The notes: generated from the letters alone by a model not told the origin. A DNA stretch of 14,242 nucleotides from Lachnoclostridium sp. UBA903 (GCA_002294045.1 DBEP01000052.1:1-14242), one strand, 5' to 3'; shown: positions 1 through 6,157, counted from the stretch's first letter. Made by a program: numbers and translations.

Positions 1-869
1 CGGTACCGATGCGGTAAAACGGCAGCCACGGTTTCACTTAAAGATAACAGTACCAGATTTGCGGTTTCATAATCGGTAACGTCTTTTGACAGGGTAGTAC
101 TGTTGCCGTACCCTTTGTTAGGGGATTCGGCGGATTCCACCGAATCGTTATGAATTCCGCGGGCATATTGATGAATCGTCTGGCCGTGTTTGTTGCCCAG
201 ATGGGCTTTTAAAATATTTATATCCGTATTCGCTATATCCCCGATGGTTTTTAAACCTAAGCCGTGCAGGACCTTACTGGTAGACCTGCCGACAAAATAT
301 AGTTCTTCCAATGGAAGCGGCCACATCTTTTTGGGTATTTCATCGGCGAATAAAGTATGGACCATATCCGGTTTCTTAAAATCGGATGCCATTTTGGCTA
401 GAAGCTTATTTGAGGATATCCCGATATTAACGGTAAATCCCAATTCGTTTTTAATCCGCTCTTTTAAATCAAGAGCCGCCAGGGCAGGAGAAGCAAAGCC
501 TGAACATGCTCCGGTCATATCAAGAAAGGCTTCATCAATGGAAAAGGGTTCAATATCCGGTGTATACTGATAAAGCAGATGCAATAAGCTTTGGGAACAT
601 CGTTCGTACAAATCGTGGTTAGGCGGTACCAGCACCAGCTCGGGGCATTTCTGCAAGGCTTTAATAATGGGTTCCCCGGTCCGGACATTATATTTTTTAG
701 CAGGAGTGGATTTTGCGAGAATGATGCCGTGGCGTTTGGAACTGTCTCCTCCGACCGCAGAGGCTATCGTACGCAGGTCCGTAACCTCACCTGCATTTAA
801 GCGGTAAACCGCCTCCCAGCTTAAAAATGCGGAATTAACGTCTACATGAAATATTATTTTATCCTGCAT
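1..869 (-). CDS. dinB: Y-family DNA polymerase (DinB / Pol IV-like), 3' end cut by window edge
   Basis: Translesion DNA polymerase, read from an ATG at 869-867 and open to the left edge of the window (289 codons present, C-terminus missing). The palm motif HVDVNSAF holds catalytic Asp10 and, by alignment with E. coli DinB, the steric-gate Phe15. The second catalytic motif SIDEAFLDMT lies at about 110-119 (Asp112, Glu113). NIGISSNKLLAKMASDFKKP (148-167) is the usual Y-family stretch, and residues 185-235 look like the helix-hairpin-helix thumb (VGRSTSKVLHGLGLKTIGDI). The little-finger domain begins near 255. The start is set by AGGAGGG just upstream (874-882). The gene is divergent from the aldolase gene. 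No LexA-like box was seen in its promoter. Family assignment is firm; the exact subtype (Pol IV or another Firmicute Y-family polymerase) is open because the C-terminus with any clamp-binding motif is outside the window. Confidence 0.93.
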   Translation of the reverse strand, partial: MQDKIIFHVDVNSAFLSWEAVYRLNAGEVTDLRTIASAVGGDSSKRHGIILAKSTPAKKYNVRTGEPIIKALQKCPELVLVPPNHDLYERCSQSLLHLLYQYTPDIEPFSIDEAFLDMTGACSGFASPALAALDLKERIKNELGFTVNIGISSNKLLAKMASDFKKPDMVHTLFADEIPKKMWPLPLEELYFVGRSTSKVLHGLGLKTIGDIANTDINILKAHLGNKHGQTIHQYARGIHNDSVESAESPNKGYGNSTTLSKDVTDYETANLVLLSLSETVAAVLPHRY

Positions 870-927
870 GGCAATCCCTCCTGAAGTGTGTTTTTTGCCT
901 CTTATTGATAAATTTTATCCTTTTATT

Positions 928-956
928 ATTTTACAGCATGGCAGGTTTATTATCAA
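928..956 (-). promoter_or_regulatory. Sigma-A type promoter of the Y-family polymerase gene
   Basis: On the minus strand, TTGATA (956-951) is followed after exactly 17 nt by TAAAAT (933-928), each one mismatch from consensus. It points at the polymerase start at 869 with a leader of about 50 nt carrying a strong ribosome binding site. Confidence 0.7.
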
Positions 957-1013
957 TATTATTTCCGTAAATGGCAGAATGGATGGTTGCAGTCCGGCCT
1001 ATGGAGCCGCGGG

Positions 1014-1052
1014 GTGTTTTTTGTGAGTGCGGCGAAGCGAAAGTCACGGAAA
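1014..1052. repeat. 39-bp dispersed repeat, copy 1
   Basis: This stretch matches 5804-5842 at 37 of 39 positions (differences at 1031 and 1048, both G here and A in the other copy). The other copy lies inside the MITE-like element at 5776-5948. The core contains GCGAAGCGAAAGTCAC. The 12-bp terminal repeats of the element are not found around this copy, so it is a fragment or a different family member. It is bracketed by a 9-bp inverted repeat (960-968 and 1046-1054), which may be coincidence. The rest of the 870-1202 spacer holds only the two divergent promoters. Confidence 0.7.
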
Positions 1053-1145
1053 TACGGGGATTAACAATACTTATGCTCTTTGATAAAAATATAACAAAAA
1101 CGGCTTTTCCCGGAATTTTGTATTTCTTTTTCCCGTAAAATAGGT

Positions 1146-1151
1146 TATAAT
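1146..1151 (+). promoter_or_regulatory. Probable -10 box of the aldolase gene
   Basis: A perfect TATAAT lies 52 nt before the aldolase start. The -35 region at 17-nt spacing is TTTCTT (1123-1128), a poor match. TTGTAT at 1118-1123 is too far away (22 nt). The promoter is likely but its -35 element is weak. Confidence 0.5.
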
Positions 1152-1202
1152 AACAAGAGTTGTATAACAGCTTTACTAAAATTAAAAAGATGGAGGTATA
1201 TT

Positions 1203-2066
1203 ATGTTAGTATCAGCGAAAGATATGCTCAATAAAGCAAAAGCAGGCCACTATGCGGTAGGCCAGTTTAACATTAATAATCTTGAATGGACTAAGGCAGT
1301 ATTATTAACAGCCCAGGAGTTAAACTCACCGGTTATTCTCGGTGTATCCGAGGGCGCTGGAAAATATATGTGCGGCTATAAGACAGTAGTTGGTATGGTT
1401 AACGGTATATTGGAAGAATTAAATATAACCGTACCGGTTGCCCTGCATCTTGACCATGGCAGTTATGAAGGTGCATTAAAATGCATTGAAGCAGGATTTT
1501 CCTCCGTTATGTTTGACGGTTCCCATTATCCCATCGATGAAAATATCGCAAAAACTACGGATTTAGTTAAAATCTGTAATCAGAAAGGAATATCCTTAGA
1601 AGCGGAAGTCGGTTCCATCGGCGGGGAAGAAGACGGTGTTGTAGGTGCGGGTGAGGTTGCAGACCCCAAGGAGTGCAAAGCAATCGCAGATCTTGGCGTA
1701 ACCATGCTGGCTGCAGGTATCGGCAATATTCACGGGAAATACCCTGCCAATTGGACCGGACTCAGTTTTGATACCCTGGATGAAATCCAGAAATTAACGG
1801 AAGATATGCCTTTAGTTCTGCACGGCGGTACAGGTATTCCGGAAGATATGATTAAAAAAGCGGTTTCTCTTGGCGTTGCTAAAATTAATGTCAACACGGA
1901 ATGCCAGTTATCCTTTGCGGCAGCCACCCGCAAATATATAGAAGAAGGCAAGGACCTGACCGGCAAAGGCTTTGATCCGCGCAAGCTTCTGGCTCCCGGC
2001 TTTGAAGCGATTAAAGCTACCGTAAAAGAGAAAATGGAATTATTCGGCTCTGTGGGCAAGGCTTAA
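1203..2066 (+). CDS. fba: Class II (zinc) fructose-bisphosphate aldolase
   Basis: Glycolytic/gluconeogenic enzyme that reversibly splits fructose 1,6-bisphosphate into dihydroxyacetone phosphate and glyceraldehyde 3-phosphate in the cytoplasm. The 287-residue protein matches the length of Bacillus-type class II aldolases. Visible motifs: LHLDHG at 81-86 with catalytic Asp84 and zinc ligand His85; EAEVGSIGG at 133-141 with a metal-binding Glu; IHGKYP with His177; LHGGTGIP with zinc ligand His207; KINVNTE at 228-233 for phosphate and substrate contact. The ATG start has GGAGG at 1192-1196, six nt upstream. It is a single-gene unit with its own -10 box. No tagatose- or sulfoquinovose-type context is present, so the glycolytic aldolase is the best call; specificity for tagatose bisphosphate cannot be excluded by sequence alone. 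Confidence 0.93.
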   Translation: MLVSAKDMLNKAKAGHYAVGQFNINNLEWTKAVLLTAQELNSPVILGVSEGAGKYMCGYKTVVGMVNGILEELNITVPVALHLDHGSYEGALKCIEAGFSSVMFDGSHYPIDENIAKTTDLVKICNQKGISLEAEVGSIGGEEDGVVGAGEVADPKECKAIADLGVTMLAAGIGNIHGKYPANWTGLSFDTLDEIQKLTEDMPLVLHGGTGIPEDMIKKAVSLGVAKINVNTECQLSFAAATRKYIEEGKDLTGKGFDPRKLLAPGFEAIKATVKEKMELFGSVGKA

Positions 2067-2099
2067 TTTACCATGAATTTAGATATATAATTATCTTTT

Positions 2100-2168
2100 A
2101 GAATTTCACAAAAGATTTATAATATAGCTGTTATAAATAAGGCTTGTATTTATCTTTTGTGGAATTCT
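2100..2168. other. Long stem-loop downstream of the aldolase gene
   Basis: Arms 2101-2116 (GAATTTCACAAAAGAT) and 2152-2167 pair over 16 bp with one G-U, extended by one A-T pair. The loop contains a second 7-bp hairpin (2116-2122 with 2131-2137). No U-tract follows directly, so it may be a processing or 3'-end stabilising structure rather than a classic terminator. The rest of the 2067-2602 spacer is very AT-rich and holds no gene, only this hairpin and the regulatory region of the next gene. Confidence 0.5.
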
Positions 2169-2412
2169 GCCTAAGTTTATCCATTTTTATCCGGTAATAT
2201 TCTTCCCATTCATTTTCATCCGTAATAAACTCTGAATATTTCTTTCAAATATCCTATCTTATAATAAGTTATTCCGTTTTATTTAAATCAAATAATAACG
2301 TTTTATATAAATTAAGTAATAAGTTCCTGCATTTCAATCTGCATCCATATTATATCTGAGTATATTCATTTCTGATTATTGGGTAAAAATAAGTGATTTT
2401 AATATATAAGTC

Positions 2413-2569
2413 GTGCAAGTATAGTGCAAAAATAAACGGAATAATTTATTAATCGTGCATAATATTTGTTGACAGAACAATTCTCATACCATATAATAAT
2501 TTTAATAAATTCGTATAGCTGCCTCTGATTGTGCATAAAACAATCTTAATAATGCAATATTGTGCATAA
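2413..2569 (+). promoter_or_regulatory. Array of GTGCA(A/T) motifs around the GH130 promoter
   Basis: Five same-strand copies start at 2413, 2424, 2455, 2531 and 2562. The spacings are 11, 31, 76 and 31 bp. The last two share TTGTGCATAA (2529-2538 and 2560-2569). Three copies lie upstream of the -35 box and two in the leader. This is a plausible multi-site operator for an unidentified regulator. The copy at 2422-2433 (TAGTGCAAAAAT) recurs exactly at 10277-10288 before the LacI-family gene. Confidence 0.4.
2469..2497 (+). promoter_or_regulatory. Consensus sigma-A promoter of the GH130 gene
   Basis: TTGACA (2469-2474), exactly 17 nt, then TATAAT (2492-2497): a perfect match to the housekeeping consensus. 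Transcription would start near 2504, giving a leader of about 100 nt. So strong a promoter surrounded by repeated motifs suggests control by repression. Confidence 0.85.
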
Positions 2570-2602
2570 TATGCAATATAATAAGGTTAAAGGAGAATCA
2601 TT

Positions 2603-3622
2603 ATGAGTGAGATAAAAATGTATGCGGATGCTCTGCCGAATATTCCCTGGCAGGAGAAACCGGCAGGATACACAGGTCCGGTCTGGAGATATTCTGAAAA
2701 TCCTATTATCGGGAGAAATCCGTTAAAGGGGGTGGCAAGGATTTTTAACAGTGCGGTAGTGCCTTATGAAGGAAAGTTTATCGGGGTGTTCCGTGCTGAA
2801 ACCAACAACGGTGTGCCTCATTTATATTTAGGGCGCAGTGAAGATGGTATCCATTGGGCCTATGAACCGGACAGAATACCGTTTGTCAATGAAAAAGGCG
2901 AATCCTTTATGCCGAGATATGCCTATGACCCCCGTTTAATCAAGGTAGAAGATACGTATTATATTATCTGGTGCACCGATTTTTACGGTGCGGCGCTTGG
3001 CCTGGCCAAAACTAAGGATTTTAAAACATTTATAAGATTGGACAATCCTTTTCTGCCCTTTAACAGAAACGGAGTACTATTCCCAAGGAAAATAAATGGG
3101 AATTTTGTATTGCTCTCCCGCCCAAGTGACAGCGGTCATACACCTTTTGGCGATATTTTTATCAGTGAAAGTCCGGAGCTGGTTTACTGGGGCAAACACA
3201 GACATGTTATGACAAAAGGGCCCCAATGGTGGCAATCCTTAAAAATCGGAGGCGGTGCTGCTCCCATCGAGACGAGTGAAGGATGGCTATTGTTTTACCA
3301 TGGTGTAACCGGCACCTGCAGCGGTTATGTATACAGCATGGGAGCTGCAATTCTTGACGGGGATAATCCTTCTGTTGTAAAATACCGCTCTGAGAATTTT
3401 ATTTTAACACCGGAGGAATGGTATGAAGAAAGAGGCTTTGTTGCCAATGTGATATTCCCCTGCGCAACGCTTCATGATGCGTCAACGGGCAGAATAGCCA
3501 TTTATTACGGAGCGGCCGACAGCTATGTGGGATTGGCCTTTACTGCTCTGGATGAAATTGTGGCCTATGTAAAAGCTCACCATGCCGATGTTGGTGATGA
3601 TGCTTCCATTGGGATTATTTAA
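2603..3622 (+). CDS. GH130 family beta-mannoside phosphorylase, probably mannooligosaccharide phosphorylase
   Basis: Predicted cytoplasmic glycoside phosphorylase of family GH130, a five-bladed beta-propeller fold. Such enzymes cleave beta-mannosides with inorganic phosphate and release alpha-mannose 1-phosphate. Seen: a 339-residue protein without signal peptide; YDPRL at 108-112 whose Asp109 fits the GH130 general acid; NRNGVLFPRK (154-163), SRPSDSGHTPFGDIF (172-186), FYHGV (231-235) and IYYGAADSYVGLAF (300-313), typical blade motifs that bind phosphate and sugar. The length is nearer the mannooligosaccharide phosphorylases than the longer mannosylglucose phosphorylases. The linkage (beta-1,4 or beta-1,2) and acceptor are inferred, not proven. 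ATG at 2603 follows AAAGGAG (2590-2596). The gene stands alone: no mannanase, epimerase or sugar transporter is adjacent, but a sugar-phosphate mutase follows. Confidence 0.85.
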   Translation: MSEIKMYADALPNIPWQEKPAGYTGPVWRYSENPIIGRNPLKGVARIFNSAVVPYEGKFIGVFRAETNNGVPHLYLGRSEDGIHWAYEPDRIPFVNEKGESFMPRYAYDPRLIKVEDTYYIIWCTDFYGAALGLAKTKDFKTFIRLDNPFLPFNRNGVLFPRKINGNFVLLSRPSDSGHTPFGDIFISESPELVYWGKHRHVMTKGPQWWQSLKIGGGAAPIETSEGWLLFYHGVTGTCSGYVYSMGAAILDGDNPSVVKYRSENFILTPEEWYEERGFVANVIFPCATLHDASTGRIAIYYGAADSYVGLAFTALDEIVAYVKAHHADVGDDASIGII

Positions 3623-3628
3623 ATTGTA

Positions 3629-3665
3629 TTTTATCTCATAGGGAAGTTCTCCCTATGAGATAAAA
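3629..3665. terminator. 16-bp perfect stem-loop after the GH130 gene
   Basis: Arms 3629-3644 (TTTTATCTCATAGGGA) and 3650-3665 pair perfectly around a 5-nt loop, seven nt after the stop codon. The plus strand lacks a U-tract after the stem, so it is an atypical terminator or 3'-protective hairpin. It is the first of a series of hairpins reaching 3840. Confidence 0.5.
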
Positions 3666-3668
3666 ACG

Positions 3669-3734
3669 CTCCGCTTTGGATCGCACTGCGGCGGATTGGA
3701 ATTATGTTGCTGGAGCAACCCGCCGCAGGCGGAG
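3669..3734. repeat. Branched GC-rich palindromic structure
   Basis: Three nested pairings: CTCCGC (3669-3674) with 3729-3734, CTGCGGCGG (3686-3694) with 3720-3728, and GTTGC (3706-3710) with 3715-3719. Two 11-nt unpaired stretches lie on the left side only, so the fold is asymmetric. It is GC-rich in an AT-rich spacer and resembles dispersed intergenic repeats rather than a terminator. Confidence 0.45.
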
Positions 3735-3753
3735 AATCCCGCTTGCGGGATTC
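3734..3753. terminator. Hairpin with CTTG tetraloop
   Basis: GAATCCCG, loop CTTG, CGGGATTC: an 8-bp perfect stem followed by TTTCTTA, a weak U-tract. A possible intrinsic terminator for plus-strand transcripts from the GH130 gene. Confidence 0.45.
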
Positions 3754-3770
3754 TTTCTTATAAAGACTTA

Positions 3771-3816
3771 AAAGAGGTGGATAATAGCTTCAGGCTTTCG
3801 TCCATCTCTTTTTATG
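3771..3816 (+). terminator. Stem-loop with T-tract, possible terminator
   Basis: AAAGAGGTGGA (3771-3781) pairs with 3801-3811 over 11 bp with one G-U, loop of 19 nt, and the T-run continues to 3813. With the neighbouring hairpins it should stop GH130 transcripts before the mutase gene. Confidence 0.45.
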
Positions 3817-3839
3817 CAATAGGAAATTGCGTCCTATTG
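3817..3839. repeat. 8-bp hairpin CAATAGGA / TCCTATTG
   Basis: Perfect 8-bp arms (3817-3824 and 3832-3839) around a 7-nt loop. Its core resembles the stem at 3629-3665 (CATAGGGA against CAATAGGA), so the two hairpins may be related repeats. Confidence 0.4.
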
Positions 3840-3891
3840 AGAAATCCCACAGTTGTTTCCGGCGCCGCCTTCCTTCCGGATGGTTCCCTAG

Positions 3892-3956
3892 AGCGTGTTT
3901 GAAAAATCATCGCACCGTTCTGAATGCCCGGCACAAGCATTTTTCAAATACACTCT
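3892..3956. repeat. Imperfect palindromic element, about 65 bp
   Basis: AGCGTGTTTGAAAAAT (3892-3907) is mirrored by 3939-3956, whose reverse complement differs by one substitution and a 2-nt insertion. The core (3908-3938) is GC-richer and not self-complementary. It looks like a short dispersed palindromic repeat. No clear target duplication was seen at its borders. Confidence 0.45.
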
Positions 3957-3991
3957 GCCCTGACTTTTCCGTGACATTATGAAAAAAAATA

Positions 3992-4020
3992 TTGCAAGAT
4001 ATAATTAAATTCAGTACAAT
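3992..4020 (+). promoter_or_regulatory. Probable promoter of the sugar-phosphate mutase gene
   Basis: TTGCAA (3992-3997), 17 nt, TACAAT (4015-4020), giving a leader of about 30 nt. An alternative is TATAAT at 4000-4005 with a weak TTATGA at 3977-3982. Either gives this gene its own promoter apart from the GH130 gene. Confidence 0.55.
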
Positions 4021-4040
4021 GTAAGATGATAAAAAACCGG

Positions 4041-4047
4041 AAAGGAG
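4041..4047 (+). promoter_or_regulatory. Ribosome binding site that decides a TTG start
   Basis: AAAGGAG lies eight nt before the TTG at 4056. No in-frame ATG is near, and the homologous N-terminus (DYLEKYKQW) begins here, so the rare TTG start is accepted. Confidence 0.8.
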
Positions 4048-4055
4048 AATAAGAA

Positions 4056-5771
4056 TTGGATTATTTAGAGAAGTATAAACAATGGACAACGGACGAGTAT
4101 TTCGACGCAGCGACAAGAAAAGAATTAAAGGATTTGGCAGAAAATGATGCGGAAATTAAGGATCGCTTTTATAAAGACCTGGAATTTGGCACAGGCGGGC
4201 TTCGCGGCGTATTAGGCGCCGGCAGCAACCGGATGAATTTATATACGGTCAGAAAAGCAACACAGGGGCTGGCCAATTATATTATAAAACAGGGCGGGAC
4301 GGATAAGGGCGTTGTAATTGCCTATGATTCCAGAAGAATGTCCCCGGAGTTTGCCGCTGATGCGGCTCTTTGCTTAAATGCCAACGGGGTTAAAGCCTAT
4401 GTATTTGAATCCCTGAGGCCTACGCCGGAATTATCCTTTGCCGTAAGGGAATTAGGCTGTATTGCCGGTATTGTTATTACCGCAAGCCATAATCCGGCAG
4501 AGTATAACGGATATAAGGTATATTGGGAGGACGGGGCTCAGATTGCTTATCCCAAGGATGTGGAAATCATTACGGAAGTAAATGCAATTACGGATTACGC
4601 ATCGGTTAAAACTATGAGTAAGGAAGCGGCGCAGTCTCAGGGCTTATATAACGTTATAGGTGCCGAAATAGATGATAAATACATTGCCGAGCTGAAGAAA
4701 TTAGTGGTAAATCCCGTGCCGGATGAATGTAAGGACATGAAAATTGTCTATACTCCCCTTCATGGAACCGGCAATCTTCCCGTAAGGCGGATTTTAAAAG
4801 AGCTGGGTTTTACCAAGGTATATGTTGTTCCGGAACAGGAACTTCCTGATTCCGACTTTACAACCGTAGGTTATCCGAATCCCGAGGACCCGAAAGTATT
4901 TACTCTGGCTAAAAAGCTGGCGGATGAAGCAGGTGCGGACATAATCCTTGCAACCGACCCGGATGCGGACAGACTTGGTGTGCAGGTTCGCAATGAAAAG
5001 GGTGAATTTGTATTGTTAACCGGTAATATGTCCGGAGCTTTAATAGCGGAATATGTTTTTTCCCAGAAGGCGGAACACCATACCCTTCCTTCCAATGCGG
5101 CATTGGTTAAAACCATTGTAACCGGTAATATGGCAGATAGGATTGCGGAATATTACGGCGCGGAATTAATTGAAGTTTTAACCGGATTCAAATATATCGG
5201 TGAGCAGATTAAATTATTTGAAGAAACAGGCTCCCATGAGTACGTATTCGGATTTGAAGAAAGCTATGGCTGCTTAGTCGGCACCCATGCCAGGGATAAG
5301 GATGCGGTAGGCGCCGTTATGATTTTATGCGAGGCGGCGGCTTATTATAAGCAGAATGGTATTTCCCTGTACGAGAAGATGAATCAGTTATTCGAGAAAT
5401 ACGGATATTTTAAAGAAGACCTGGTATCTGTCACCTTAAAAGGGATTGAAGGTATGCAGAAAATCAAAGAAATTATGGGAAGCTACAGGAAAAATCCCCC
5501 TGCCGCTGCCGGTGGCCTTAAGGTGCTTAAAATCAGGGATTATGAAGCCGATACCATAAAAGATACTGCCTCCGGGACTGTAATTCCGACGGGACTGCCG
5601 AAGTCCGATGTTTTATATTTTGAATTGGAAGAGGATGCATGGTGTGCGGTAAGACCCTCCGGAACGGAGCCAAAGATTAAATTTTATTTTGGAATAAAAG
5701 GCTTAGGCCTAAAGGATGCGGAAGAGAAATTAAAGAAACTGGTACAGGATCCTGTATTCCAGGTAGAATAA
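4056..5771 (+). CDS. pgcA: Alpha-phosphoglucomutase / phosphomannomutase (alpha-D-phosphohexomutase family)
   Basis: Cytoplasmic Mg-dependent enzyme that interconverts hexose 1-phosphate and hexose 6-phosphate through a phosphoserine. All four active-site loops of the family are present in the 571-residue protein: ITASHNP with phosphoserine Ser144; DPDADR at 301-306 binding Mg; GFEESYG at 399-405 reading the sugar; RPSGTEPK at 533-540 holding the phosphate. TGGLRG near 46-51 is the usual N-terminal signature. The length fits the Bacillus PgcA type rather than the shorter GlmM/ManB type. It starts with TTG. The stop codon overlaps the left target duplication of a MITE-like insertion. Glucose and mannose phosphates cannot be told apart by sequence. 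The upstream GH130 gene makes mannose 1-phosphate a plausible substrate, which is inference from position only. Confidence 0.9.
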   Translation: MDYLEKYKQWTTDEYFDAATRKELKDLAENDAEIKDRFYKDLEFGTGGLRGVLGAGSNRMNLYTVRKATQGLANYIIKQGGTDKGVVIAYDSRRMSPEFAADAALCLNANGVKAYVFESLRPTPELSFAVRELGCIAGIVITASHNPAEYNGYKVYWEDGAQIAYPKDVEIITEVNAITDYASVKTMSKEAAQSQGLYNVIGAEIDDKYIAELKKLVVNPVPDECKDMKIVYTPLHGTGNLPVRRILKELGFTKVYVVPEQELPDSDFTTVGYPNPEDPKVFTLAKKLADEAGADIILATDPDADRLGVQVRNEKGEFVLLTGNMSGALIAEYVFSQKAEHHTLPSNAALVKTIVTGNMADRIAEYYGAELIEVLTGFKYIGEQIKLFEETGSHEYVFGFEESYGCLVGTHARDKDAVGAVMILCEAAAYYKQNGISLYEKMNQLFEKYGYFKEDLVSVTLKGIEGMQKIKEIMGSYRKNPPAAAGGLKVLKIRDYEADTIKDTASGTVIPTGLPKSDVLYFELEEDAWCAVRPSGTEPKIKFYFGIKGLGLKDAEEKLKKLVQDPVFQVE

Positions 5772-5775
5772 TAAG
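5768..5775. repeat. Left 8-bp target-site duplication of MITE-like element
   Basis: ATAATAAG here is repeated exactly at 5949-5956, directly abutting both ends of the element. It contains the TAA stop codon of the mutase gene (5769-5771). Removing one copy and the element restores a simple junction, GTAGAATAATAAGAATCC. Confidence 0.8.
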
Positions 5776-5948
5776 GTTACTGTTCACAGGTGACAAACGC
5801 GACGTGTTTTTTGTGAGTGCAGCGAAGCGAAAGTCACAGAAAACCGGAGAATTGCAGCGCCAAAATGCTGTTTTTGCGTTTTGTGTGCATCGCGAAGCGT
5901 GTTATTGTTCACGGAACTGCTGCTTTTTGCAGGGGAGTGAACAGTAAC
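5776..5948. mobile_element. MITE-like non-autonomous insertion, 173 bp
   Basis: The ends are perfect 12-bp inverted repeats, GTTACTGTTCAC (5776-5787) and GTGAACAGTAAC (5937-5948), flanked by an exact 8-bp direct repeat ATAATAAG. This is the hallmark of transposition. The interior has no credible gene. It carries the 39-bp repeat shared with 1014-1052, a TGTGA/TCACA hairpin (5812-5838) and a second near-copy of the left end at 5901-5912 (11 of 12) that can pair with the right end. The mobilising transposase is not in the window and its family is unknown; several IS families make 8-bp duplications. The insertion is four bp after the mutase stop codon, so the gene is intact but its 3' UTR is replaced. 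Confidence 0.8.
5804..5842. repeat. 39-bp dispersed repeat, copy 2 (inside the MITE-like element)
   Basis: 37 of 39 positions match 1014-1052. This copy forms TGTGA/TCACA pairing at its ends; in copy 1 the last pair becomes a G-U wobble. Confidence 0.7.
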
Positions 5949-5956
5949 ATAATAAG
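5949..5956. repeat. Right 8-bp target-site duplication
   Basis: ATAATAAG, identical to 5768-5775, immediately outside the right terminal inverted repeat. Confidence 0.8.
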
Positions 5957-5991
5957 AATCCGTTTACCCGTAATAAGATATAATCTGAAAA

Positions 5992-6061
5992 ATGCCTCTT
6001 AGTGCGGCGAACGGCAGGTGAAAGAATACCTTTAACCTCTGTCCGCTGCGCCAAGAGGCAT
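5992..6061. repeat. Palindromic element with ATGCCTCTT arms
   Basis: Perfect 9-bp arms (5992-6000 and 6053-6061) enclose a GC-richer core with GCGGCG and CGCTGCGCC. It lies between convergent genes and could serve as a bidirectional transcript end, but no U-tract follows either arm. Confidence 0.45.
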
Positions 6062-6106
6062 ATATTGTCCAGCTAGACCGATTACTTATCTGAACTTCCA
6101 GATGCA

Positions 6107-6157
6107 ACATTCAAAAAGCCTCGACGTAGCCCCGCTGCGCCTGCGATTTTTGAATGT
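6107..6157. terminator. Palindrome between convergent genes, possible bidirectional transcript end
   Basis: ACATTCAAAAA (6107-6117) and TTTTTGAATGT (6147-6157) are perfect 11-bp arms around a GC-rich 29-nt core containing CCCCGCTGCGCC. It lies 20 bp after the SPFH gene stop. The arms are themselves A/T-rich. It may act as a terminator for the minus-strand operon or be a dispersed repeat. Confidence 0.45.

Noticed and set aside
190..800. Two plus-strand reading frames opposite the Y-family polymerase
   Set aside because: They lie antisense to a clearly conserved polymerase, lack good ribosome binding sites and resemble no protein family.
1118..1151. TTGTAT as -35 box for the aldolase TATAAT
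   Set aside because: The spacing is 22 nt, outside the working range for sigma-A promoters.
3696..3902. 68-codon plus-strand frame
   Set aside because: It overlaps the hairpin series and encodes no recognisable protein.
3971..4005. GTGACA and TATAAT as the mutase promoter
   Set aside because: The 23-nt spacing is too long; TTGCAA-17-TACAAT fits better.
5817..6002. 61-codon plus-strand frame
   Set aside because: It lies mostly in the MITE-like element and its palindromes; composition and lack of a binding site suggest chance.
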